Shown: piece after piece, positions 35,901 to 43,935 of the stretch
How positions within the stretch are numbered: the stretch's first letter is position 1
How the letters are laid out: each line of letters starts with the position of its first letter
The notes under the pieces: model-generated
Told to the model about the DNA's origin: nothing
The model's database searches: none
The model's input: the letters and a program-made list of their open reading frames with translations, nothing else
NCBI RefSeq assembly: GCF_028682635.1
Contig: NZ_JANHLK010000001.1
Location: 186,001 to 250,000 of the forward strand
From: Pseudomonas putida
Lineage (GTDB): Bacteria; Pseudomonadota; Gammaproteobacteria; Pseudomonadales; Pseudomonadaceae
DNA: 64,000 nucleotides
Direction: 5' to 3'
Made by a program: the position numbers and the translations under genes

Positions 35901-37206
35901 TGCTGACACTGCTGTTGGTCATCGTCAAGGTCGAGCCAACACCCTCTACCTGCACAGTGGGTGAAAAAGGTCCGGTGACGCCATTGAGCGCGACGCTGCT
36001 GTTGTTGACCTGCGCACTGCCTCCGGCCTTGATGGAAATCCCGAATGCGCGGCTGCCCGCCAACTGGATGGCTGTGTCCGCCACTTGCGCCTGGGAACCG
36101 GCGCCCTCAACGGAAAGACCAAAGCCACGCACGCCCGTTGTGGTGATCGTGCTGCCGGCTCCGCTCATCACGATCTTGCCACCGTTGACTGCCCGCACCC
36201 CGGCGTTTGGTGTGCTGTCTATGTTGGCGGCCCCAGAGTTGATGAACGAACTGCTGGTCAGGACCAGGGTAGCACCGGCGTCGGCCAGCGCTGCTGAGGC
36301 GTTGGTGCCGGAGGTGCTGGCCGCGATGCCTGTGGCAATGATCTGGCTGCCGGCTCCGGTCGCGTACAGGGCATGGCTGCCGGCAAGCGTGGTGGTGTTC
36401 TGCGCCCCGGCGGCGGTGATCTGTGCGCCGTTGGATAAATTGACCACGCCGCCGCTTTCGGCCAACACCCCGAACGCCCCGCGGGAACTGGTACTGGCCG
36501 AGCCACCGGAAAAGTTGAGCTGGCTACCCGTTCCGGTCGCCACCAGACCGTAGTTGCCCGTGCCATTGGCGCCGCCCGTCACCAGCACTGTGGTGCCGTT
36601 CAGCGTCAGCACGCCGCCATTGTCAGCGGTGGCGCCACGCATGTTCAGCGAGGTGCCTGAGGCGGGTGTCAGGTCGAGGGTGGCGCCGGTCGCGGAGGTA
36701 TTGCTGCCTGCACCGGAAGCGCGTAATCCGGTTTGTCCGGTGGCGGCGGCGCCAATGGAGGTGGTACTGACGGTGCTTGAATTAAAACTGATGGCGGCGC
36801 CTTGCAGTGCCAGTGCGCCTGTGGTGGTGGCGGCCCCGAGATTGAGGGTAATGCCATCAGCGGTGATCTGCCCCAAGGTACCACTGGCGTTTAGACCGAT
36901 GGCCCCAGCGGGAGTGACATTGACGATGGTGCCGGGTGGAACCGTGCAATCAGTGTTAGCGGCCACCGCGGGCGCAGGGCAGATACCCGCGGACCACGCG
37001 GGCGCGACCACACCACCCAGCAGTGCCACCGCGGCCGCGATCTTCAGCCGCAGGCGCCATTCAGGAGAGACACCGCATCCCGGGCTTTTCGCAAGGAAGG
37101 GATGGATAGCACTGCTAAATTCCGAGTCGCGTGGCAATCTGGGGAGCGGCGCCATTGCCAAGGGGAAACGGGTGAATGAATCGGACGTATTCCAGTGCTG
37201 AGTCAT
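32998..37206 (-). CDS. Type Va autotransporter with beta-helix passenger
   Basis: The predicted protein has 1402 residues. A long N-terminal signal region is followed by an export helix (LKIAAAVALLGGVVAPAWSA) and a passenger of about 1000 residues with repeated GxNxxxA-x-VTxN-type strands typical of a parallel beta-helix (pertactin-like). A proline-rich linker of PPV/PPL repeats precedes a C-terminal beta-barrel ending in the phenylalanine of GVKYDF. It would be displayed on or released from the cell surface as an adhesin-like protein; no protease motif was noticed. ATG 37206 is chosen with AAGGAA about 11 nt upstream; an open frame upstream to 37371 is composition-poor. Confidence 0.88.
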   Translation of the reverse strand: MTQHWNTSDSFTRFPLAMAPLPRLPRDSEFSSAIHPFLAKSPGCGVSPEWRLRLKIAAAVALLGGVVAPAWSAGICPAPAVAANTDCTVPPGTIVNVTPAGAIGLNASGTLGQITADGITLNLGAATTTGALALQGAAISFNSSTVSTTSIGAAATGQTGLRASGAGSNTSATGATLDLTPASGTSLNMRGATADNGGVLTLNGTTVLVTGGANGTGNYGLVATGTGSQLNFSGGSASTSSRGAFGVLAESGGVVNLSNGAQITAAGAQNTTTLAGSHALYATGAGSQIIATGIAASTSGTNASAALADAGATLVLTSSSFINSGAANIDSTPNAGVRAVNGGKIVMSGAGSTITTTGVRGFGLSVEGAGSQAQVADTAIQLAGSRAFGISIKAGGSAQVNNSSVALNGVTGPFSPTVQVEGVGSTLTMTNSSVSTTTPTVAVGVTARDGANLTISDSSITTTGPNSAALAASGLAASPGSVTANNVTINTSGDDNAMGAIADLHGSITLNGGTITTTGNRVRPSSYAHGLGARNPGGTLIANGTVVNTSGLSAMGAWSDDGGNSTLNDVRITTSGESGIGVFAIAEQVGTQFSANTTANRTTVQTSGLNAHGAQAQSRNDQPVDVATVTLNDTSITTLGTGAAGLRAVLEDYGTTPTGRGQADVVANRTTVLTQGVGAHGAFSRDNPTSVTINQSSIQTNGATAHGAVAVIGGRINGTDSTVVASGANSMALYALGIPAAVSTADFTRSTLNNSSGPIIGIAGDANVALTDSTATGASEWLRVGTLNDFPLLATAHPPLTGPEDFPDELTGDLPPLQSAPITAPAPPVTPGLATINLSGSTVVGSAFTAPGSVSNLTLSNNSVWRITGNSNLTNLVNDPSLIDFSGPTGGVFKTLTVNNYSGDGVIALHTFLEGDGSPSDKLVIDGGTATPLAAGNTALLIRNARDASGVLGRGALTTGNGILVVDTLNGGTTATNAFRLGGRAIAGPYEYTLQRSSVDASNGEAWYLRSTAEPVPPTPPVPPVPPVPPLPPLPPVPPDDGPVPPVPPEPPTPAPAPPVPSFRAETSLYGAIPAMALVYTRGMIDTLHERVAEERRMPTDPLPKEHEETYGPSLGWGRMIFRNGERESSHDGPFGDSPAYDYDMQAFQVGLDLYRGEDTDGSHDQAGLSLAVGKIDGGVEHYTGFGAGNDVLRAYSLGGYWTHFGPDGGYVDGVLQLHRFDIEAKPGDIDELDTKGWGYSASLETGYPFLVDEGDEQHKNENLYLEPQAQVIYSHIDLDDSDDVAADVRFRDVDSLIGRLGVRLAKDWFRETDKGEVLRTNGWLRPSVWHEFKGQPKTEFSSADGFVPFEGDIGGSWWEANLGVDYQADKKVTLFVSAGYSKSFDGDSHSYEGMLGVKYDF
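34104..34157. repeat. Six 9-bp tandem repeats encoding the proline linker
   Basis: Six copies of GGTACGGGT or GGTAAGGGT lie in phase with the autotransporter frame and encode P-P-V or P-P-L tripeptides on the minus strand. Copy-number change would lengthen or shorten the linker between passenger and barrel without a frameshift. Confidence 0.8.
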
Positions 37207-37444
37207 GGCAGTCAATTTCCTTCGCGAGTTCTCGAAAAAGAATGTCGTGCATCCCTCAAAAGTGTCCATTCCCTGGAATACGGCGGCAAGTAAGGTCGCG
37301 GGCAGGCAAGACGCTTGAGGAAACTTTGGGATGTTTCCATTGTTTGGTTTGTACGGCTGGATCCAAATCAAGCGTAGACGATATTTCTGATGCTATAAGC
37401 GTTATCTAACGTTGCCGTATCAGACATCTTGAAGGTCAGCTTAT

Positions 37445-39047
37445 GGCCGATTTTGTTGAAAAAAGTAGCCGCCCTGCATAGCCTGCGGCAAAATCTCTGC
37501 ATTGGCCAGCAGGGAAGCACGCAGCATGATGGGACAGTTATCGAGTGGACAGGAACGGCTGTTTTATTCGTTCAACCTTGAAGACCACATCCCCGCCAAT
37601 CAACATCTGCGTAGCATTGATCGGTGTCTCGATCTGAGCGACTTGCGCCATTACCTCGCCGATTTTTACAGCCCAATTGGGCGTCCTTCAATTGACCCTG
37701 AGTTGATGATCCGCATGCTGATCGTGGGCTATTGCTACGGCATTCGCTCAGAGCGTCGGCTGTGCGAAGAAGCCCATTTGAACCTGGCGTATCGCTGGTT
37801 CTGCCGGTTAAGCCTCGAAGATGAAGTCCCCAATCACTCGACCTTTTCCAAAAATAGACACGGCGGTTTTCGGGACAGCGATCTGTTCGCTGGCTGTTCA
37901 ATGAAGTGCTGCGTCGTTGCATGGAAGCCGGCCTGGTCAAGGGCGAAGGCTTTGCCGTGGACGCCAGCATCATCAAAGCGGATGCCAGCCGGCAGCGCGG
38001 TGTACCGGGTAACGAACAGGTCAACTGGAACGATCCGGCCCCGAGCACTCGCGCTGTACGTAAGTATCTTGAGGCGCTCGATGAAGAGGCTTTGGCCGAA
38101 TCGCTGCCGAAGCGCCTAATCTTCAAGCCCGCTGGACCGCAGCTCCAGGTAGCCCAACGTTTTATGCCTAGCCCACGAATTATCTGACCCATACCGAGCA
38201 CGACGTCATTGTGGATGTGAAACCCACACCTGCTCATCGCACGGCGGAGGTCGAGAGCACAAAGATCATGATCAATCGGGTCGAAGCTCAGTTCGACGTC
38301 AAGCCGGAACGCTTTATTGGCGATACAGCTTACGGCCGCGCCGATGCTGGCAGGGATGGTAGAGGAAAAGGACATCGAGCCGCATGCGGCGCTGTGGGAC
38401 AAAACCGAGCGTAAAAACGACAGTTTTTCGAGCAGCGATTTCCATCGGAAAAAGAGGCCGAGGAATACCGCTGTCCAGCCGGCAACGTATTGTGCAGCCA
38501 ATGACGAGCCTTCAAGTACGAACGTTCGCACGTCACCAAAGCCAACACCATCATCTTCCGATTCCGGCAGGCCGACTGCATTGCCTGTCCGATGAAAGCC
38601 AAGTGCTGCCCGAACACTGCGTTCCGCAAGATCGCCCGCAGCATCCATGAAGCCGCGCGCGATGTGGCTCGGCGAATCGCAACGACACCTGCGTACGTGC
38701 GCTCTCGCCACGGACGTAAGAAGGTCGAAATGTTGTTTGCCCACCTCAAGCGCATCCTGAAACTGGATCGCCTGAGACTACGTGGCATGGGTGGCGCGAC
38801 TGATGAATTCACGCTGGCCGCAGCGGTACAGAACCTGCGACGGCTGGCTAAATTTACATCTCAAGGCCACCTGCCACGGGATAGGTGCGCCTGCACTCAG
38901 CAAAAAACCTCAAATTAACCCACTCACTGAGCAGCAACGGTCAACGAAGGGCCGAGATGCCACTCAATGTGGTGAGTCGGTTTTTAGGCGATGGTAGTGC
39001 CTGAGTTCAGGTCAGCTGAAAATCCGACTTTTTCAACAGAATCGGCC
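37445..39047 (+). mobile_element. IS1182-family insertion sequence, inactive
   Basis: Terminal inverted repeats are visible: GGCCGATTTTGTTGAAAAAA at 37445 and, on the other strand, GGCCGATTCTGTTGAAAAAG ending at 39047. The enclosed 1.6 kb contains one disrupted IS1182-type transposase gene. The element separates the autotransporter from the sulfatase gene. I found no clear target duplication. Confidence 0.75.
37527..38918 (+). pseudogene. IS1182-family transposase with several frameshifts
   Basis: The first frame (start ATG 37527, MMGQLSSGQERLFYSFNLED) has the IS1182 N-terminus through VPNHSTFSKNRHG. Near 37885 one base is missing and the protein continues in another frame (MLRRCMEAGLVKGEGFAVDA). 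Further breaks occur near 38115, 38340 and 38450. The last part ends with KKVEMLFAHLKRILKLDRLR. At least four breaks make it non-functional. Confidence 0.85.
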
Positions 39048-39196
39048 GATAGCTGCCCTTCTCGAAGAACTTCTATCGACCCAAGTGGACAATCGTCAAA
39101 GGATTATTTTGATCGCGACGATCATAAAAAGTTGTGTGTCGTCAAAATTACCGCCCACACCATGTGGGCGATACACTGATTGATCAGTTAGCCATT

Positions 39197-40765
39197 TCAT
39201 TTTTTTTCATAAATTTTCGCATCTACTGCGGCACGGATCTGATCGATGCTGAAGCTGGCTGGTTTTTGGCTCGGTGGATAGTCGATGAAGGTCTGTAAGA
39301 ACGCAGCCGATTTCATAACGGCAATTTCAGTCAGATAAACATTCTTGGTGGACCAGTCATAATATTGATCTGATACCACGTCTGCACGTTCAAAGGGGTC
39401 CATGCGCAAATTGAAGATTTTCGGCACCCTAAGGCACACGAAGGGTTCACTCCAGACTTTGAAACCACCCGGTTCACGCTGTTCGCAGAAGACCGCTTTC
39501 CAGTTGCCATAACGCATGGAAACCAGCACGCCGTCGTCGTTGAAGTAGTAGAACTCCTTGCGGTCGCCCTTGGGCTGCTGACCAGTCAGATACGGAAGTT
39601 GGTTATAGCCGTCCAGGTGCACCTTGAAATTGGTGTCGCCGGAAACCGGCGCCCAACCCTTGAGTAACTTGTCTTTCACACTGGTATCGCCGGCGGCAGC
39701 CATCAAGGTCGGAAACCAGTCAAGTCCCGAGAATATCTCGTTCGAGACCTCTCCCGGTTTGATCTTGCCCGGCCAGCGGATCATCGCCGGCACCCGGAAT
39801 GCGCCTTCCCAGTTGGAGTTCTTCTCATTGCGGAAGGGCGTGGTTGCGGCGTCCGGCCAGCCGAACTGGTTCGGGCCATTGTCGGTGGTGTAGACGACGA
39901 TGGTGTTGTCGGCGATATTCAGGTCGTCGAGGGTTTTCAGCAGCTTGCCGATGTCGCCATCGTGCTCGAGCATGCCATCGGCATATTCGTTGCCGGGCAT
40001 GCCGCTTTGACCCTGCATCGAATCGCGCACGTGGGTATACGCGTGCATCCGGGTGGTATTCATCCAGACAAAGAAAGGTTTGTCGGCCTTGGCCTGCTTC
40101 TCGATGAAAGCCTGCGCAGCGGCGGTGGTTTCGTCGTCGATGGTTTCCATGCGCTTGGCGGTGAGAGAGCCGGTGTCTTCAATCTTGCCGTCGGCGAAGC
40201 TGTGGATCACCCCGCGAGGAGAGGCAGCCTTGACGAACTCGGCATCATCCTTAGGCCAATAGGGACGCTCCGGTTCTTCTTCTGCGTTGAGGTGGTAGAG
40301 GTTGCCAAAGAATTCGTCGAATCCGTGTGCAGTTGGCAGGTATTCGTCACGGTCACCGAGGTGATTCTTGCCGAACTGGCCGGTGGCATAACCTTGTGAC
40401 TTCAGGGCCTGGGCGATGGTGATGTCGCGCTTTTGCAGGCCGACAGTCGAACCTGGCATACCTACTTTGGTGAGGCCGGTACGCAACGGCGTCTGTCCCG
40501 TAATGAATGAAGAGCGTCCTGCGGTGCAACTGTTCTCCGCATAGTAGTCGGTAAACATCATGCCTTCCTTGGCAATACGGTCGATGTTTGGCGTCTTGTA
40601 ACCCACCACTCCCATGGAATAGGCGCTGATGTTGGTCTGGCCAACGTCGTCGCCGAAGATCACCAGAATGTTGGGTTTTTCCGCGGCTGCGACAGTTGCC
40701 GAAATAGCCATCACCGAGACGACCATCAGCGCATATCCCTTTAGCCACTTGCGTTTACGGGTCAT
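39197..40765 (-). CDS. Periplasmic arylsulfatase (type I, formylglycine-dependent)
   Basis: This 522-residue precursor has a Sec signal (residues 1-28, ending ATVAAAE). The type I sulfatase core begins with the metal ligands FGDD (39-40). Cys80 in SCTAGRSSF fits the C-x-A-x-R motif oxidised to formylglycine by a cytosolic or sulfatase-maturing enzyme; Arg84 completes it. KNHLGD and TTDNGPN are further conserved segments. It would hydrolyse a sulfate ester outside the cytoplasm. ATG 40765 has GGGAG about 10 nt upstream; an in-frame upstream extension to 40960 has no signal-peptide logic. It is divergent from the esterase gene at 41024. Confidence 0.9.
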   Translation of the reverse strand: MTRKRKWLKGYALMVVSVMAISATVAAAEKPNILVIFGDDVGQTNISAYSMGVVGYKTPNIDRIAKEGMMFTDYYAENSCTAGRSSFITGQTPLRTGLTKVGMPGSTVGLQKRDITIAQALKSQGYATGQFGKNHLGDRDEYLPTAHGFDEFFGNLYHLNAEEEPERPYWPKDDAEFVKAASPRGVIHSFADGKIEDTGSLTAKRMETIDDETTAAAQAFIEKQAKADKPFFVWMNTTRMHAYTHVRDSMQGQSGMPGNEYADGMLEHDGDIGKLLKTLDDLNIADNTIVVYTTDNGPNQFGWPDAATTPFRNEKNSNWEGAFRVPAMIRWPGKIKPGEVSNEIFSGLDWFPTLMAAAGDTSVKDKLLKGWAPVSGDTNFKVHLDGYNQLPYLTGQQPKGDRKEFYYFNDDGVLVSMRYGNWKAVFCEQREPGGFKVWSEPFVCLRVPKIFNLRMDPFERADVVSDQYYDWSTKNVYLTEIAVMKSAAFLQTFIDYPPSQKPASFSIDQIRAAVDAKIYEKK

Positions 40766-41023
40766 ATTTGCTGCTCCCTTAAACTTGATTTGAGGTTGAC
40801 CACCAACCTTGTGAGGCTGCACTAACTCAAGGGCACTCGCGTCAATGCGACCAGACAAGTGAAAAACGAACACCGTTTTTACGGTACTCCAATTGAGTTT
40901 TTCGACTTCGATAACCGATGGCTGGTTTGCTTTACCCCCCATTGAGGGTAGCCACCGCAACCGTGGCGCTCAGTAAGCTGTTGCTTATGCGCGGTATACG
41001 GATTCCCTGCGAATGGAGTGGCA
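40766..41023. promoter_or_regulatory. Divergent promoter region of sulfatase and esterase genes
   Basis: The 258 bp between two divergent starts must contain both promoters. It includes an imperfect palindrome TACCCCCCATTGAGGGTA at 40933-40950, a member of the C/G-run group. It sits about 75 bp before the esterase start. No consensus -35/-10 pair was identified with confidence. Confidence 0.45.
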
Positions 41024-42340
41024 ATGAAAAACGAAAAACCCCCAAAGGTGCACCCTGAGCGATCGGCAATCGGTATGCCTCGCGTGTTGCGCGCCCATCA
41101 ACCCGACCGTGAGGCGCGTGCATTCCTGCGCTTGGCCAACCTCTCCATGTGCCTGCGCCGAGCAGAAGACTACTCGCTGCCCAAACTGCGCCTGGGCTGG
41201 CGATTGGCGGCGCTGGCTCTCGCGCGCAATCCTCCGGTGGGTTCTGTAACCGAGCAGATGATCGACGGACCGGGTGGCGAAATCGCCCTGCGCATCTTCA
41301 AACCTGACAATGCGCAGCAACTGCGGCCTGCGTTCATGTGGTTTTTCGGTGGCGGGTTCATCATCGGCGACCTGGATACTGCCGATGGCATCTGCCGCAG
41401 CATTGCGCTGGCCGCCAACTGTATTGTCGTTGCCGTTCGCTATCGCCTGGGGCCGGAACACGATCTGTCTGCGGGCCGCGCCGATGCCCTTGCGGCATTC
41501 GAATGGATGGCAAAGAGCGGCGCCCAATTGGGTATCGATACGACTCGCCTGGCGATGGGGGGCGATTCGGCGGGTGGCAATCTCTGTGCTGCCGTTGCCC
41601 AGGAAAGCCTGCGTCGCGGCGGCCCGTCACCGAGCCTGCAAGTGCTGGTTTATCCGGCCACCGAACTGGTGGAGAAATTCCCTTCCTACGCGGAGAACGC
41701 ATTCGGGCGAGCGCTGTTGACCGATCACGCGGTGCAATGGATCGAGCAGACCCTGGCCCCTTCGCTCGACACCCTGGACCTGCTGGATCCTTGGTATTCC
41801 CCACGCCGCAGCCCGGACATGCGTGGCTTGGCGCCGGCAGTCGTCGTCAGTGCCGGTTTCGATCCGATCCGCGACGATGGCCTGGACTATGCCGCTCGCC
41901 TGCGTGCAGCCGACGTGCCGGTGGAACTGTTGCACTACAGGGGGCAGTTCCACGGATTCCTCAATTTTGATTCGGTCAACAGTGCCAGCCGCGACGCCTT
42001 GCAACGCATCGGCAATGCGCTGACAACCGTGTTCGCCCGGCATCCGGCTGCGGACAGGACGATCGAGATCGCCGACAGAGGGCCACGCAGACAGTCGCGC
42101 CTGCGCGCCACCGCCGACGAGTTCGCAACCTCCACCTTGACCACCTGGGTTATCACTGAGCGATGGGGTATCACCTTGCTGCGTCTGCTATCGCCAAAAG
42201 CGGCCGGTGCCTGCCGGCTGTTGATCAGGCCGTGGCTGATACCCACCGTAATTATCCGGCGCAAAGCCATATCCGGTCTGGACCGGCTGGCTGCGCGTCA
42301 AACCTGGCCGACAGAGAAAAACTTTACTGTAAAACCTTGA
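41024..42340 (+). CDS. HSL-family alpha/beta-hydrolase (esterase)
   Basis: This 438-residue protein has a hormone-sensitive-lipase-type esterase core in residues 90-330. The oxyanion motif is FFGGGF, with Phe instead of the usual His of HGGG; the nucleophile Ser is in GDSAGG, Asp in FDPIRDD and His in GQFHGF. About 100 C-terminal residues after the core are extra and Arg-rich (LLIRPWLIPTVIIRRK). It would hydrolyse a carboxylic ester. GGAG precedes ATG 41024; a GTG at 41018 is also in frame. It is followed by the phaE/phaC pair after 14 bp, so the three are probably one operon. Confidence 0.85.
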   Translation: MKNEKPPKVHPERSAIGMPRVLRAHQPDREARAFLRLANLSMCLRRAEDYSLPKLRLGWRLAALALARNPPVGSVTEQMIDGPGGEIALRIFKPDNAQQLRPAFMWFFGGGFIIGDLDTADGICRSIALAANCIVVAVRYRLGPEHDLSAGRADALAAFEWMAKSGAQLGIDTTRLAMGGDSAGGNLCAAVAQESLRRGGPSPSLQVLVYPATELVEKFPSYAENAFGRALLTDHAVQWIEQTLAPSLDTLDLLDPWYSPRRSPDMRGLAPAVVVSAGFDPIRDDGLDYAARLRAADVPVELLHYRGQFHGFLNFDSVNSASRDALQRIGNALTTVFARHPAADRTIEIADRGPRRQSRLRATADEFATSTLTTWVITERWGITLLRLLSPKAAGACRLLIRPWLIPTVIIRRKAISGLDRLAARQTWPTEKNFTVKP

Positions 42341-42354
42341 TCGAGGAATACGTC

Positions 42355-42759
42355 GTGGCATTACCAGATCCGTTCAAATTGTATCGTGAGGCTATTACCC
42401 GGTTCGAAAACAGCGTCAATGCCCTGGCCGCTCGTAACATCGACTCGAAAGAACTGGGCTCGGTGATCGATCAATATTCCAGGGTCACCCTCGGGCTGCA
42501 GCACCTGTCGCAGACATCGCTGGAACGCTTGCACAAGCGCATGGGCCTGCCCAGCCGCGCCGAGGTAGACGCCCTGGCAGCATCTTTACGGCGAGTGGAG
42601 GACAAGCTCGATCAATTGCTTCCTGCGCCAACCGGTACCGCGATTGCACCGCAACCGCCACGCACGCGTCGCCCATTGGCTCAGGCGCGTCCGGCACCGC
42701 TTAAGCCGGCGTCCAAGCGTAAAAGAAAGACAGGAGGTGTCAATGAGCCGGCCGCATGA
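42355..42759 (+). CDS. phaE: PhaE-like subunit of class III PHA synthase
   Basis: The 134-residue protein has an N-terminal helical part (PDPFKLYREAITRFENSVNA), the PhaE-type segment MGLPSRAEVDALAASLRRVEDKLDQL, and a basic Pro/Lys/Arg-rich tail typical of granule-associated proteins. It is much shorter than classic PhaE (about 350 residues), so it may be a short PhaE or a phasin-like partner. GAGGAA precedes a GTG at 42355. It overlaps phaC by 17 bases, which supports assembly of the two products. The assignment relies on context plus the short motif. Confidence 0.6.
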   Translation: MALPDPFKLYREAITRFENSVNALAARNIDSKELGSVIDQYSRVTLGLQHLSQTSLERLHKRMGLPSRAEVDALAASLRRVEDKLDQLLPAPTGTAIAPQPPRTRRPLAQARPAPLKPASKRKRKTGGVNEPAA

Positions 42760-43819
42760 CAGTAAGATCGTTGAGATGTCGTTGACCGACAGGCTACGTT
42801 CAGAGCTCGGCATGATGGTCCAGCGTGGCCTCAAAGGTCTCGAGTATTTGAGCACTCCGCCGCCAGCGGTGGGCTTGACGCCCAAGACACTCATTCACCG
42901 TCGCGGCACCTTGTGCCTGTACCACTATCACGCGACATCGGAGGAAATTTATCGCGTGCCGTTGCTGTTTGTCATGGCGACGACCAGCAAGGCGGCCATT
43001 TTTGACCTGACGAAGGGGCAGAGCCTGATCGAGTTTCTGCTCGCAAAGGGTTACGACGTCTATGTCATGGACTGGAATGCGCCGAGCCGGGAAGAGGTCC
43101 ATCTGAAGCTTGAGCACTACGTGCTCGACTTCATTCCCGATTGTATTCGTCGCGTGCAGCAGAACTCGGGTGTGGACGATGTCACGCTGATTGGCTACTG
43201 CATGGGTGGCGTCCTTTCGACGCTTTACGCTGCGCTGCATCCCGGCGGCCCTCTGAAGAACCTGGTGTGTTTCACAACGCCCATCGACTGGACGAAGATG
43301 CCCCTGGCTAAGCAATGTCACTTCAAGGCCGAGCGCTTGATCGATGCAGCGGGCCTTGTCCCGCCAGAGACCATCATCAGGGCTATTGAGCTGCATCGTC
43401 CTGCAGGTCGCATCGCCGGTCAGGCCCGGCTTTGGGACAACATGTGGAACGACGACTACGTCAGAGGTTACCGCATGATGGCGCGTTTCAATGACGAGAC
43501 GCTGCCGCTTCCCGGTGAATATTTCCGGCAGGTCCACCAAGAGTTCGGGCTAAAGAATTCGCTGTACGAAGGTGGCTTGCGCATCGGTGGCCAAGAGGTT
43601 GATCTGAAAAACATCCGGACTTCGCTGCTGCACATCATCGCGCAATACGACTCACTGGTTCCGCCCGATTGCGCGCAGCCTTTGGTCGCTCGTGTGGGTT
43701 CACATGACAAGGAAGAGCTGATGCTTCCGGGCGGCCATGTCAGCCTGGTGGCGGGGCCGGCTGCGGTCAAGCGGATGTGGCCCAAGCTTGATCATTGGTT
43801 AGGAGGGCGGTCCGTTTAG
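42743..43819 (+). CDS. phaC: Class III polyhydroxyalkanoate synthase catalytic subunit
   Basis: The protein has 358 residues, near the 355 of Allochromatium PhaC. The catalytic triad is Cys153 in the lipase-like box GYCMGG, Asp303 in IIAQYDSLVP and His332 in PGGHVSLV. It polymerises (R)-3-hydroxyacyl-CoA. Class I and II synthases of pseudomonads are about 560 residues and lack a PhaE partner; this one is the short class III type. ATG 42743 has AGGAGGTG upstream. The PHA pair is directly upstream of a branched-chain beta-oxidation operon, so it may store (R)-3-hydroxyacyl intermediates (inference). Confidence 0.9.
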   Translation: MSRPHDSKIVEMSLTDRLRSELGMMVQRGLKGLEYLSTPPPAVGLTPKTLIHRRGTLCLYHYHATSEEIYRVPLLFVMATTSKAAIFDLTKGQSLIEFLLAKGYDVYVMDWNAPSREEVHLKLEHYVLDFIPDCIRRVQQNSGVDDVTLIGYCMGGVLSTLYAALHPGGPLKNLVCFTTPIDWTKMPLAKQCHFKAERLIDAAGLVPPETIIRAIELHRPAGRIAGQARLWDNMWNDDYVRGYRMMARFNDETLPLPGEYFRQVHQEFGLKNSLYEGGLRIGGQEVDLKNIRTSLLHIIAQYDSLVPPDCAQPLVARVGSHDKEELMLPGGHVSLVAGPAAVKRMWPKLDHWLGGRSV

Positions 43820-43828
43820 GGGCAGGCT

Positions 43829-43852
43829 CATGGGGGGGATTCCCCCCCCATG
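43829..43852. terminator. Hairpin CATG7 ... C8ATG after phaC
   Basis: CATGGGGGGG pairs perfectly with CCCCCCCATG around a 4-base loop, starting 10 bases after the phaC stop and 84 bp before the racemase gene. There is no T-run, so it may be a weak terminator or part of the C/G-run operator group. Confidence 0.55.
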
Positions 43853-43935
43853 GAGTGTGGGGCGCTCAGGATGTCGGGCATCTACTGTCTTGAGCCGCAG
43901 CGAACAGCCTCCCTATAACAAAAGAGAAACTTGAG

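Noticed and set aside
37572-38744. 390-codon minus-strand frame inside the IS element
   Set aside because: It runs antisense to recognisable IS1182 transposase pieces and has serine/arginine-rich shadow composition.
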